A DNA stretch of 64,000 bases from Panagrolaimus kolymaensis (lineage: Eukaryota > Nematoda > Chromadorea > Rhabditida > Panagrolaimidae). Position numbers and translations under genes: made by a program. Within the stretch, counting starts at the first letter, position 1. Every line of letters begins with the position of its first letter. Under the pieces are notes generated by a model. It worked only from the letters and a program-made list of their open reading frames with translations, searched no databases and was not told where the DNA came from. The stretch covers positions 1,550,001 to 1,614,000 of the forward strand of contig JAJQJQ010000026.1 of assembly GCA_028622995.1 (NCBI GenBank), written 5' to 3'. This document shows positions 23,601-35,156 of the stretch, one piece after another.

Positions 23601-26267
23601 CTGCATTCAAATTCTTACGGGCATTGCAAGTCGTTATCCAATTAATTTTCAAACCATTGGTATTTATTATAAACATTTGATCTCAAATTGGACTAAAGAT
23701 AAAATAACACCCGAAATATTTTGGGAAAATATTAAAAAGTAAGACAAAAAAAAGTTTCAAAAAAATTGTATAATTATAAAACTTTTTTTTTTTTTAGCAC
23801 CGTAAATCTCGTCCCTCTGAATGGTGAAGTTGATCTCTCTCCTCGACAATTGGCTCCCATGCAAGTTGTAGCAATAGATGATATTGAAGATTCAGCAATA
23901 TTTGCATTTTTACAACTTTTAAATTCGCCGGCAGTAAAAACGCAATCAAAACTTCAGAAGAAAATTATTCAAGCTCTTGGAAAGCAAACCGTTGATCTTC
24001 CATCACATATTTTATATCATTGCAAAAAGAATGATGAACAAATCCAAAAAATTTGTGCCTTATTTGAACCCGCATTCCGAATTTGCCTTGTTCAACCAAA
24101 GAAAATGGATCAATTAGAACAAAAATTAATGATAAATATTTTAAATTCATTTTATGAAGGCCGAAAATATTTATTGAATTTAATGCAAAAACTCATCGTT
24201 GAAAAGGGTAAACAAATCTCACAAAAAAATAATCAAAAGCAAGTAAAAATTATTTTTTAATTATAGGTCTTTCTCTTGTAAAACTCATCGAAGGCACAGT
24301 TTCTCAAATCAGCGAACAAGGCTTTAATATTGTTAAACATGGAAAATTACTTATGATGCTTTCTTCATCGAGTGGAGAAGTAAAAAATTTTGCTCAAGCT
24401 TTACAAACATTGCATTTTGTTCGAACTAAAATAATTTTGGAAGATTATCAACAACAAATGGTAACAGCAAAAGCTCAAAAAGAAGGGCTTGAAAAGGTTC
24501 AACAAGATCCCAATGTCACGGCTGCATATTTATCACATGAAAAAGAATTGGATAAAAAAATGCTTAAAGATTTAAGGCCACTTTGGGAAGTAATGAATAA
24601 TTTACTTGATGTTATGATGGATCAAGCTGAAAATGATATTATTCGAACTATGCAATATTCTGCTGAAGCTTTATACACGGCTCACATGTTTTGCATAAAT
24701 CGACATGTAATGAAAAAATTATTTACGGGTGATACAAGTGAAGATTTGGATGATGCTAAAGTTCAAGTTTACACAGTTTTACATTTTTCTGGTAAATTAT
24801 TTTTTTTTACTAAAAAACAAAAACAAAGTTAATATTAAAATTTTAGAACGTTATCGGGAGCTTCTAAATTATATCCTTCGAAAAACTAAAAACACTCAAA
24901 TCGATGAACTCGCTCACGTTTTCCTTTATTTCTTCCCGAGATTATTGGATTTCGATGTTCGTCGGAGATATTTTAATATGGAGGTTTATAGTATGCGCTC
25001 ATCCATGGGTAATGGAGGCGATATTCATCTCAAAGTTCGTCGCCCTCATGTCTTTAGCGACAGTTATCAAGTCCTCCATCGACATCCCGCAGCGGATTGG
25101 TTCCAAAGATTTTCCATCACTTTCAAAGGTGAGCAAGGTCAAGATGCTGGTGGTCTATTACGAGAATGGTATACCATAATTACTCGAGAAATATTCAATC
25201 CCAATTATGCTTTATTTTTAACTGCTCCTGGTGATCGAGTGGCTTACATGATAAATAAAATGAGTCATGTCAATCAAGAACATTTATCATATTTTAAAGT
25301 GAGTCAAAAAAAAGCTACAGTAATTTTTAATTTAAATTTTGTAATTATTATTTTTTTAGTTCATTGGTCATTTTATTGCTAAAGCTGTGTTTGACAACAA
25401 AGCATTGGATTGTTATTTCACTAAAGCTTTTTATAAACATATCCTTGGAATCCCAATTAATTATAAAGATATCGAATTTGAAGATCCAGGATATTTTCAA
25501 TCTTTACAATATTTACTCACTCATCCAATTGCGGATTTGGGTTCAGATTTATCATTCAGTCAAGAAATCGATGAATTTGGAGTTCTCAAAGTTAAAGATT
25601 TAAAACCAAATGGTTCAGAAATTTTGGTGACCGATCAAAATAAGGATGAATATGTTTCACTTGTATGCCAAATGAAAATGACAGGTAAATATTCTAATTT
25701 TTGGATTTAAGATTTCCACTAAAAAAATTTATTTCTTTAGAATCAATTCGCGCTCAACTTGATGCATTTTTAAACGGGTTTTATAATATAATTCCGAGAC
25801 ATTTAATTTCAATTTTCCAAGAAAATGAGCTTGAATTATTAATTGCTGGTTTACCTGAAATTGATTTGGATGATTGGTATAATAATACCGAATATAAAGG
25901 TTTCAATAAAAATTCTGAACATATTCGATGGTTTTGGAAAGCTTTGAGATCATTTACTAAAGAGGATCTCGCGAAATTTATGCAATTTGTTACTGGTACC
26001 ACTCGAGTTCCATTGGGTGGATTTGCAAATCTTGAAGGAATGTCCGGTGTTCAAAAGTTCACTATCCATATGGATACACGTTCAACTGATCGATTACCAA
26101 GTGCCCATACATGGTTAGTTAACAAAAAGATTTAATTTTTAAAAAATTATGCAACTTTTTTTAGCTTTAATCAAATCGATTTACCCGCATATGAATCATA
26201 TGAAAATATGAAAAAATATTTGCTTCTTGCATGCCGTGAATGCAATACTGGATTTGCTTTTGCTTAA
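14659..26267 (+). CDS. eel-1: HUWE1-type HECT E3 ubiquitin ligase
   Basis: Very large ubiquitin ligase acting on many nuclear and cytosolic substrates. Twenty-two exons, from 14659-14703 to 26165-26267, join in frame to 3485 residues; introns are 45-60 nt. The N-terminus carries the armadillo-like DUF908 and DUF913 regions, beginning [21 protein letters not shown] long acidic tract lies near residues 2240-2280. Two ubiquitin-binding-motif-like repeats with the L-P core follow (about 2461-2485 and 2510-2530). The C-terminal 340 residues are a complete HECT domain; the catalytic cysteine is C3452 in the AHTCFNQIDLP motif, split by the last intron, and the protein ends in a GFAFA tail. It is shorter than human HUWE1 (4374), mainly in the middle; I did not recognise a WWE or UBA domain there. 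AATAAA follows at 26454-26459. Confidence 0.94.
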
Positions 26268-26453
26268 AAAATTTTTATTTGTTGCTGCTGTTGTTTTCTT
26301 TTTTTTTATTTAAAAAAAATTGTCTCTAAATGTCGGGTATTTTTTGCAGTTCCCACATTTTTTTCTTTTAAACATTATTATTTTATATTTAATATTTTCT
26401 ATTGACGTATTTGGATTTTTATTTTTGTGCAAGCTATGCATAGATTTTATATA

Positions 26454-26459
26454 AATAAA
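26454..26459 (+). terminator. Poly(A) signal of eel-1
   Basis: AATAAA about 187 bp after the stop codon within an AT-rich 3' flank. Confidence 0.4.
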
Positions 26460-26813
26460 TTTTATAACAAAAAATCGGCAAAACACAAAATGAAAAGAGC
26501 AAAGCGAGGTGTCATAGCTTTATGGTTTACTAAAATTTGGTATAATTATTTTACAGTTTGATCAAGCAAGGAGGAAAAACGCAAGGTAAAAATATTCACG
26601 ACCCATCATGCTTTATTTTGTTTAAAACATAGGATTATGTAAATCTTTTGATTATAGATGCAATCTCTGAAGTGCATTAAGGAAAATTGACAAAAAGATG
26701 CGATTTTCCTTCCATTATATTTGCATGAAACAAATCTTTCATAAACATTTATTAAAACTGTATATATGATATAACATAATTTTCAAAAAGGAAAAACAAT
26801 TGAAGACGAAAAG

Positions 26814-27023
26814 TTATTTTTTCTTTAAAATTTCCAATTGAGCGTCAAACTCTGGGCGATGATCTAAACATTGATCATGAATGACCTTATTAACAAAAAC
26901 TCGATCTTCTCGTGGAAGTTGTTGTCTTGCATTGTTGTCATCAATTTGCCGAATATGGGCAGCTTCTCCTCTTTGTTGTGCATTAGCATGACAAGCGAAC
27001 GGGTGGTCTTCACGTGCTGACAT
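26814..27023 (-). CDS. Small protein of unknown function
   Basis: A 69-residue single-exon frame starting MSAREDHPFACHANAQQRG and ending in three lysines. Composition is balanced, hydrophilic and charged, unlike the poly-K/F shadow frames around it. It has two cysteines about 40 residues apart, no signal peptide and no membrane segment. A CTTTTCAG acceptor sits just 5' of the start (AG at 27039-27040), so the start is probably preceded by a spliced leader or a 5' UTR intron. I do not recognise the family; small mitochondrial complex subunits have a similar look, but that is only an impression. Confidence 0.55.
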   Translation of the reverse strand: MSAREDHPFACHANAQQRGEAAHIRQIDDNNARQQLPREDRVFVNKVIHDQCLDHRPEFDAQLEILKKK

Positions 27024-27049
27024 TTTATAACCAAAATCCTGAAAAGAAA

Positions 27050-28225
27050 AGTTTAGCGAGCTCGGGACACTTATATGAATATAATTTACAACCCGTCGAT
27101 TTTGTGGATGACTAGCCGATGCTACACGCCATCGCCATATGTGAGAGAGAATTCAGCTTTATTTTGCAAAAAACAACAACTAAGAAAAAGCTTATAAATC
27201 AATTTTCAAAGAAAAAAAGGCGTGTGTTAGCGGAGTGATTCACCCGTTTCTTTTATGACTCTTATTTTTTTAACAGAATCTGAAATAACATGAATATTAT
27301 TTTAAATAAAAATGATATTTATGATTTCTTTGTTACATTTAAAATAAAATAAAAACCAAAGAATATTGTTTCGCTACAAAAACGCTGGCAAACCGTAATA
27401 ATTTTAATACAAAAGGGAAAGAACGAACGGTCTTTGGTTAATGAAAAAGGGTGTGGACGAAAAATAACTCTTTAGGAAATATTAATTTTTGAAATTTCAT
27501 TTTTAAACAAAATTACAAGAAAGCAACAAAAAAAAATGTATTTTGTTAAAAAAACTTCCAAATGAAGTTAATAAAAGAATATAATTAAAGGAAATCTCTA
27601 AAAAATTACAGAAAAATTAAGCGTGATTGCAAATAAAAATGATGAAATATGCTGCTCATGCTGATTTTCGATTCTTCCTCTAGCTTTTAATAAAGAACAA
27701 TAAAAATGCTAAGCCTAACTCTGTCGTAAGACTGTAAATATTAATATTTAACAAGAATGATTGATTTATAGTATGATAAAAAAGTATGTATAAAAATGTG
27801 TAAACTAAAAGATGAGAAAATTATTATTCACGAATAAAAAAATTAACAAAATCTAGGATTATTGAGATGATGTTTAGCTAACTAAACATAGTTAATTGGT
27901 CATTTTTAATTTAACCCTTAAAATGTGAGTTCCGAAAACAAATTTTTTTCCAACGAAAATCTAAAATCTTTATAATAAGGAGAGGGTTAATTTAAAAAGA
28001 GCGCAGATTCCACAATATTTTTTCCCTTCAATTGAAACAATGCCACAGTCTTTATTAACAAAATTCATTTTTGGCAAAGGGTGAGATAAAAGGCAGTTAT
28101 AGAGTTTTAGTAACAAAAAAAACGGAGGAGCAACGACGGTTAATCGTACCATAATTTAGTTATTTTTTTTACCCAAAATTCAATAAATTCTAACTAAAAA
28201 TTTTATCCCTTAAGTATACTCAGTT
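27050..28225. other. Intergenic, no confident gene
   Basis: About 1.2 kb, AT-rich. The part at 27060-27170 is less AT-rich and could be the untranslated first exon of the small minus-strand gene. A 60-codon minus-strand frame at 27970-28152 could not be connected to a gene. Confidence 0.35.
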
Positions 28226-28231
28226 TTTCAC

Positions 28232-30551
28232 TTACTCAATGCTTGACATAATTTTATCTTCTTCGCCTATTTGACCAATATCCATGAGAAATGTGTATTG
28301 AATTACTGCACAAATCAATGTACTTAAAATAAAAAGGGCACCACCAGCATCTATAAAAAAAGTTCATAAAGTAATTAAACCATATTTTTTGTTGAATTAC
28401 GATGTTCAACACTATTTATTTGGATCCTATCTCACCAAATCCTATAAATTTTTTGATTTCACACTTTTACTAAAAACGGATTTATCTTTTTAGTTTTTTT
28501 TAAAACGTTTGCAAAATCATTGAGAAAAAAATCTATTTTCGTGGTGCAATAAACATTTTTGCTTATGAATGCTTTTTTGGGTTTGTTAGTAATCTCCTTT
28601 AACGAAAAATTTATTTTCTTATTAGCTTACATAACCAATGATCAGAAAATAAGCCATCACCACATCCATGTTCCAATGCATATATCTTCCTATCTTCATC
28701 ATCATATTTTTTAGTTTCACTATTTTTTTCCTTGATATCTTGGCTTATAATTGAATCAGAGATGAGAGTTTCTTCTCCATTTTCAAGATTTTTTGGATTA
28801 AATGAAGTTTGAGTTTTTTGTAGTCTTATTTTCAATCTCTGCGAAATAAATGCTATTATGATAATGAAACAAAAGAATCCGAGAAATCCATGACGAATAA
28901 ATGAATGTTCAATGGAGCCAGCAGCAACATGACAAATGCCAGATATTGGGTCAACAGGCAACTAAAAAATAAAGGAGAAGAATATATTCGCTGATTTTTT
29001 TTATGGTTGTTTATAAACTTACTTCATGCCATAAAAGGAATCGAATGAGAATAAGAATCGCTGGGAAAATAAAATACGAAATAAAAATGAGCCACATTTT
29101 AGTATCAATTGGGCGTGAACCATATATAAGATAATTATCATCATTTCTAATTTTTGGTCGATAAATTCGCAAAATTAAAAGAAAAGTCAACCAAAAATAA
29201 GCAGCAATTAAAGAAAATGTTGAAAATGTTGCTTCAAAAGCGCAAAAATCGAATGTGGCTCTAAATTTTTAACATGAATGAAAGTTTTAATTTAAAAATT
29301 TGGCTTACAAACTGCTGAAACGTCTAATTCGGTTGTTATCAACGCAAAGCGCAGTATCTCTGTAGTAAATTGAAATGCACCAGAAAACAAGATAAACTCC
29401 AATGCAAAAAAACGCATGGGCAAGGCAGAAAATTGCGAGAGCTGAATTATAAATTTTCGTAAAACACCCAAGATAAATCTAAAAGCTCAAATTTCTTTAG
29501 GAACATTTATAAAAAATATATATACAGTTATCCCCAAAAACACAACGCCAGCGACACCAGAAATCAAGCTATTTTTCCATCGAAAATCTTCTAAAATCCA
29601 ATCAAATCCAGTAAGAGGAGATTCGCATGGTAAATAGCAGGAATCAATTAAAGGTTTAGCATACTCAGTAAGAGCTAAATCAGGTGACCCTTTGATTAGA
29701 GGCCAAAGACATTGTTCCGATGGAAAAGGCATTAATTGCTCCTTCACCTGAAAAGATTAAATTAATTTTTAAAAGTTTTACTAAACAAAGAATAAACAAA
29801 CAAAGCATTTATCAGAAAAATATTTTTGCTCTTGATAAAGTTTAGAAGCAATTGGAAAATTATTTCCATCCAATTCAACCATTTTATCACAATTTAAATG
29901 CTTTGGCCATAAATTCATTTCAACTACGAAACTGCAGGCATGAGCGGCATTGTGACAAAGCTCATCAGAAAAAACTTGCCATCTTTCAATGAAGCTTGAC
30001 TAAAAAATTTTTTTCTGACTTTATTCATATCTTTAAAATATTTACCTCGGTATCATTCAACCCAGATTTGACATAAATCGTTTTGGAACATGGACGATAA
30101 ATTGTTGAACAAATTAAAGGTCCCAATAATGTCCAACATCTGTTAAAAGGAAACCAATTTAAAAAATTTAAAAATTTAAAACCAACTTCGGAAAGCGTTT
30201 TAATAGTTCGAATTCATAAGGAAATGTTTCATTCAGTGACCATGTGTAATTATATCGAATGGGGATGCCGTAACAATGTTCATTTGGAGTTGGCAATTTG
30301 CAAGTTCCAGTTTCTTGGAAAAAGTGACATTCTTTTTGGCATTGCCAGAGTTTTTTGTTGTTGCAATCAGAAATAATTTCCTAGATATTATGTTTTAATA
30401 AATTAATTTTTATTATTATTTTGCTTACTGAATGTTTAGGAAGAGGCACCTGTTGTTCCACAATTTCTTTAATCCCAATTTTTCCAAAACCATCAAAATG
30501 AGATGAGCAACCACGAAGAAAAATAAAAGTCACAACAAGGAATATAAACAT
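28232..30551 (-). CDS. Smoothened-like seven-transmembrane receptor
   Basis: Nine exons (30429-30551, 30187-30380, 30046-30139, 29802-29999, 29526-29747, 29309-29478, 29023-29260, 28631-28961, 28232-28350) give 562 residues. A signal peptide (about residues 1-15) precedes a cysteine-rich frizzled-type domain. The wording fits Smoothened better than Frizzled: an IPIRYNYT opening, FPKCWTLLGPLICSTIYRPC, a W-P-K-H-L-N-C segment, then a linker with QCLWPLIKGSPD and CYLPCESPL before the first membrane segment. Membrane segments 1-5 are clear, including an SGIC extracellular loop before the fifth. After a charged loop I see only one more membrane segment, not two. Smoothened relays Hedgehog signals; C. 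elegans lacks it. A divergent Frizzled is the main alternative. Confidence 0.68.
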
Positions 30552-32068
30552 GATCACAAATAACCAGGTTTTAATATTATTTAAATCTAACTAATTATCA
30601 TTGAGAAAAATTCTTAAAATAAAAATTTATTATTAATTTCTGTTTTTGCCGCGCATCTTGAACTTGCCTTTAGCGTTTTGAACTTATTTTTTAAATTCTT
30701 CGTAAGACTTTACTTATTCCTTCTTTTAAAAAAATGTGACGGACTTCAATTCTTTCTTCTTTTTTTTAAATTTTCTGAGGTTTGCGCTTTTTTCAACCTT
30801 GAGTACAATTCTCCATAGAAGAGTTAAATTTAATGTTATTTATTGCTTTGTGATACATTTCGATGGTGAATAAAAAATTTATATTAAAAGAAAACAAGTT
30901 TTTCAATCATTTGTACATAAGCAAAATTTAGCATGATGAAACATGAATAAAAACGATTTTAAAAAATGGAGAAAATCCTGGACAAATTTTTAAAATTGAG
31001 CAAACAAAAAGTTAAATTTGGAAAATATAAATAATAAATAATTTGTAATACAAAAAATGCGGTCATTTTGTAAAAAAAAGTATTTAGCTTTTTCCCCCTT
31101 TAAAAAAGGTTATGTTGTGCTTGATTCTTCTCCTTTTGATCAATCAATATTTGAATGTGCTTTTTTATTTTCAACCATAGGTGTGAAAATTGGCATTAAA
31201 AAGCTGTTTTGGTCCATTCAAAAAAATATATGCTCTTTTAGTCGTAAAAAAAAGAAAGAGTTTCTCTTCCTTCTATGCACAAAAAATGGTTATATTTTAT
31301 TTTTTGTCTCCTCTCTCTTTCTGCAAAATAAAAAAAGATGCGTCCTAGAAAAAAAAATCCATTGCTTATTTTTTGGTGTGAATCTTTCTCACTTTTTTTG
31401 CTATGTTTGATTTTGATTTACAGATTTACGTAATAAAGTTTTGAAAATTTAGTTAAATTTATTTAATAATTCGTGTTTTAGTTTAATTGCAACAAATTTG
31501 TTGTTGTTTTGTTGTTCTTTTTTCTTTTTGACACTACGTGTGTTCTCACTTTTTTGTTATTGAAACTTAGACCGATGACATTTTTTATTTTTTTCCGTAG
31601 AGCAAATAAATGATTAAACTACAAAAAAAAGTTTTTATTAAGGACATTTATCATCCAAAAAAAGCTAGTAATTTTTCCTTTGTTTTCGGAAAAAAAATAA
31701 TTATTTGAGGTCTCCAAACTTTCTCACTTTTTTCAATGGGTTTTTGCTTTTTATTTTCTTCAACTAAAAAAGGGTAAAATGATTCATTTTCAAATGTGCG
31801 CCTCATTGATTTTTATATTATATAGGAGAAGTTCATAAAATTGTTGTTTAAGAAAAAAATGAGCAGTGAAATGTTACCATTGGCATTGTCATAGCAAAAT
31901 AAAAAAAAATTAAAAAGGCCTTTTCATGTAGGAAAAAGTAATTGTTAAAGCTTACAAATTTATTTTTAAAAAATATTTTACCAACTCATTCATTTTCTTA
32001 CATTTAAAAAAACATTATCGCTCGCCTTTTCGACGCTTCAACTAAATTTTTCTCATAGAAACATTGAA
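30552..32068. other. Intergenic, no gene seen
   Basis: About 1.5 kb between divergent genes. The longest plus frame (31057-31410) is lysine/phenylalanine-rich low complexity without family resemblance. It should contain the promoters of the Smoothened-like gene and of CMTR1. Confidence 0.45.
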
Positions 32069-32082
32069 TAATTTTATTGCAG
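32069..32082 (+). promoter_or_regulatory. Candidate trans-splice acceptor for CMTR1
   Basis: TTTTATTGCAG ending 3 bases before the CMTR1 start codon, with no coding exon upstream. Confidence 0.45.
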
Positions 32083-32085
32083 AAA

Positions 32086-35015
32086 ATGAAGGAAATCACG
32101 TGTGATGTTAGAAAACGACGCCAGTTTACTGAAATTCGAATTCGATCTGTTTATGATTCTTCCACAAAAGAATTCAAACAAATTTGGGATTACTTAAAAA
32201 AGTATGATCAAGAAAATGGAAATAATTGGGATAATAAAATTGTCAATGAATTTTATTCATTAAATTCTGATTATGATGTGAGATTTATACACGTTAAAAC
32301 TTTTTCCTTTAAAAAAGTTGTGATTTTTAGAAAATCAAAACCTATATTGAAATCCTTTTGGAAAGTCCAGGTACCATTCTTTTACATCTTGCTGTAAGTT
32401 TTTTTAGTTAAAGACGCAAATTTTAAAATTAACAAAAAAAATTTATTCTATTTTCAGAAAAATGGTTCAAAAACATTGTTTTCTGTAAATGACATTGCTG
32501 CTCAACTTGAAGTAACTCATTTTCTTACTTCTTTATTATTTTAAATTTTTTATTTAAATTTGCAAAATTACAGCAACAATTAACCATTGATTCAAATGCC
32601 AATTCACTAAAAATTAAACCAATAACAATAATTTTTAATCGACGATGCGAATCATCCGTTTCACCTTCATCCGATTGGATTAAAACAGCTGAAGTAAAAA
32701 CTTTGTTTATTAGCTTTTAAATTATACTCAAATAAAAATTTAGATTCGTTTATGCGTTGACGATGAATCAAAATTTTGTGATAGTGATTTAGTAAAGCAA
32801 ATTATAACTGAAAAAAAGGAATTAGACAAATTTACAGATCGTCAAAAAGATCTTGCTAAAAAAAGATCAAATCCTTATGAAAATGTTAAAAGTGCTATTT
32901 TTCAATCACGGTTAGTTTTTATTATTTTTTTAAAAAGTTTTTGTATCAATCTTTTGCCCTTCAGTGAAGCAATAAAACTTGCATCTTTGGATCAATTATT
33001 TCATTGGAAATTGAGTGGAGAAGAAGATGGAGTTAGTCGAGGCAAATTAAATCCTTTAGAACCTGGTTGTCCCAAAAATAATGCATATGCAAGACAAAAG
33101 CCTATTTTTTATTTTGCGGATATTTGTGGTGGACCTGGTGCACATTCAGAATATTTATTTTGGAGAAAAGGGTTTTATAATGCTAAAGGTTTTGGATTTA
33201 CCATAAAAAGTAAAAAAACATTTTTTACAATTTTTTGTTATTTTTTCTCGCCTTTTTTAGAAGAAAAACAACGTCAAGGCAGTCAAGGAGGAAACTTTGG
33301 AGACTATAGTCCAGAAAAATTTGTTGCTTCTAGTTATGCATTTCTGGATACTTATTATGGTGTCAAAGGTGATGGAAATATTTATGACCCTGAAAATTTA
33401 AAATCCCTTGAAACTTATGTTAAAGAGAAAACCGATGGAAAAGGTGTTCACCTTGTTACTGCTGATGGCGCCGTTGACCCTAATGGACGTGAAACAATTC
33501 AAGAAATTATTCATAAACGCATTTTTGTTGGTGAATTTATTGCTGCTTTATCTTTATGTCGAATTGATGAAGGAAATTTCGTTTGCAAATTATATGATAT
33601 TTTGACTCCATTTACTGTGGGTTTAATTTATCTTATGTATGCAGCATTTAGAAAAGTTTCTATTTGTAAACCTGTCAGTGTTAGACCTACTTGCTCGGAA
33701 CAGTAAGTTTTGTTATTATTTCTTTTTTTAGCGGATGAAATGTTTTTGGTTTTAGATTTTTAGTTTGCCAAGGCCTCACAAAATTCGGTGCCACAGTTAT
33801 CAAAAATCATTTAATTTCTGTAAATGAAGCATTTGAACAACTTCCAAAAGGTCAAACAATAATCGAAGTAATTCCACAAAAAATTATTGACGGCGATTAT
33901 CAATTTTTAAATTTTATTATGAATCATAATTGTTCCGCTATTCAAAAACAAATTGATGCTTTGAAATTTTACAAAGAATGCGCCGTTTATCCATCGAAAG
34001 CTTTGATCAATCAAGATATGGCTCGAACGGAAGCACTTTTTCATTGGGAAATTCCAAGCTTTCATGATCGACGTTTACTTGAAGCAACTAAAGATATTAA
34101 TCAACTTTTCAAAGAATTATGCGCGGTGAGTTAATTTTTTTCTATCAATTTGAATGTTTTTTTGAAATTTATTTTTAGAGTTTTGATATTCGCCGCTTTC
34201 GTCCACTTCCACCTTTAGTCGAGCTTTCAATTTGCGACCAACTTGGCCAAGATCAAATGATTTTGGATGAATATGTTTTTCAACAATTGGATGGTGAAAA
34301 TGAAATTCTTCTAATTTCTGATGAACGTGGAAATATTTATATTTTTGAACCTCATCAAACTACAATTGAAAAACTCAGAGATTCTAATGTCCATGGTTTT
34401 CCACCAAAAACAATTTTATTGGTGCAAAAAACTAAAAAACTTTTTAATGAAAATCATTCAATTAAAATTCTTGATGCTGCTGTACTTGCTGGAGACAAAG
34501 TTTATGGTTTTCCATTATCCCAAAGGCTTGAATTTGCGAAGAAATTTGCTGAAACTGTAACCATACGATATCGAAGTTATCGAATTCCGTTAGAAGTTAC
34601 TCCAATTGCTTTTATTAGTGCCTATGATCTCCAAAATGTATCTGATTCATGTTATCTTTTGAAAGTTATTCGAATTTATAGAGGTAGCTTTAAAATTCAG
34701 AATTCTTTCTCCCTAATTAATATATTCATTTTTAGACCAATATTACAAAGTAAGAACTAGCCCTGAAAATTATGAAAATAGCATTATTTTTGCTCCAACT
34801 ATGGATGTAGTTTCAGAAGATAAAACTGTGTCAGCATTTCAAAATAGCATGGTTTCATCTGCTTTTAAAACTGAATGCAAGTTTTTTTTAGAATTTTTTT
34901 AGTTAATAATGACTTTATAATTTTAGGGATTTGGTTGGTTAATTATGTTTCAAACCTCGAAAAAACAGCAGATGGAGAACTTGAAGTTGTTAGAGAACCC
35001 GAATATATTTTATAA
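32086..35015 (+). CDS. CMTR1: Cap-specific mRNA 2'-O-methyltransferase 1 (CMTR1)
   Basis: Adds the 2'-O-methyl group to the first transcribed nucleotide of capped mRNA in the nucleus. Eleven exons (32086-32277, 32331-32393, 32458-32511, 32574-32693, 32744-32910, 32965-33209, 33261-33702, 33756-34125, 34179-34683, 34736-34876, 34927-35015) give 795 residues. An RSNPYENVKSAIF helix leads into the RrmJ/FtsJ methyltransferase domain with the SAM loop ADICGGPGAHSEY and the catalytic tetrad read as K203, D349 (TADGAVD), K390 (FVCKLYD) and E427. A C-terminal guanylyltransferase-like domain follows. No N-terminal G-patch or C-terminal WW domain was recognised. The last intron is modelled with a GC donor (GCAAGT); with the neighbouring GT the protein would end after only a few further residues. 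Confidence 0.9.
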
Positions 35016-35156
35016 AGTAAACTTAAAAATAAGTATTATATTGAAAAGCTCTATGCGTGTGACTGAAATCGTTGATTTAATAACTTTTTTTTCATAGTTG
35101 TTAAAAAATATTTGAATAAACTTAAACCAAAAATACCTTGGAATAAACAACCTTCA

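Noticed and set aside
29479..29504. A 26-nt intron in the Smoothened-like gene
   Set aside because: A GTATAT donor 21 bases earlier (29520-29525) gives a normal 47-nt intron in the same phase.
31057..31410. 117-codon plus-strand frame
   Set aside because: Lysine/phenylalanine-rich low complexity in AT-rich DNA, without motif or splice support.
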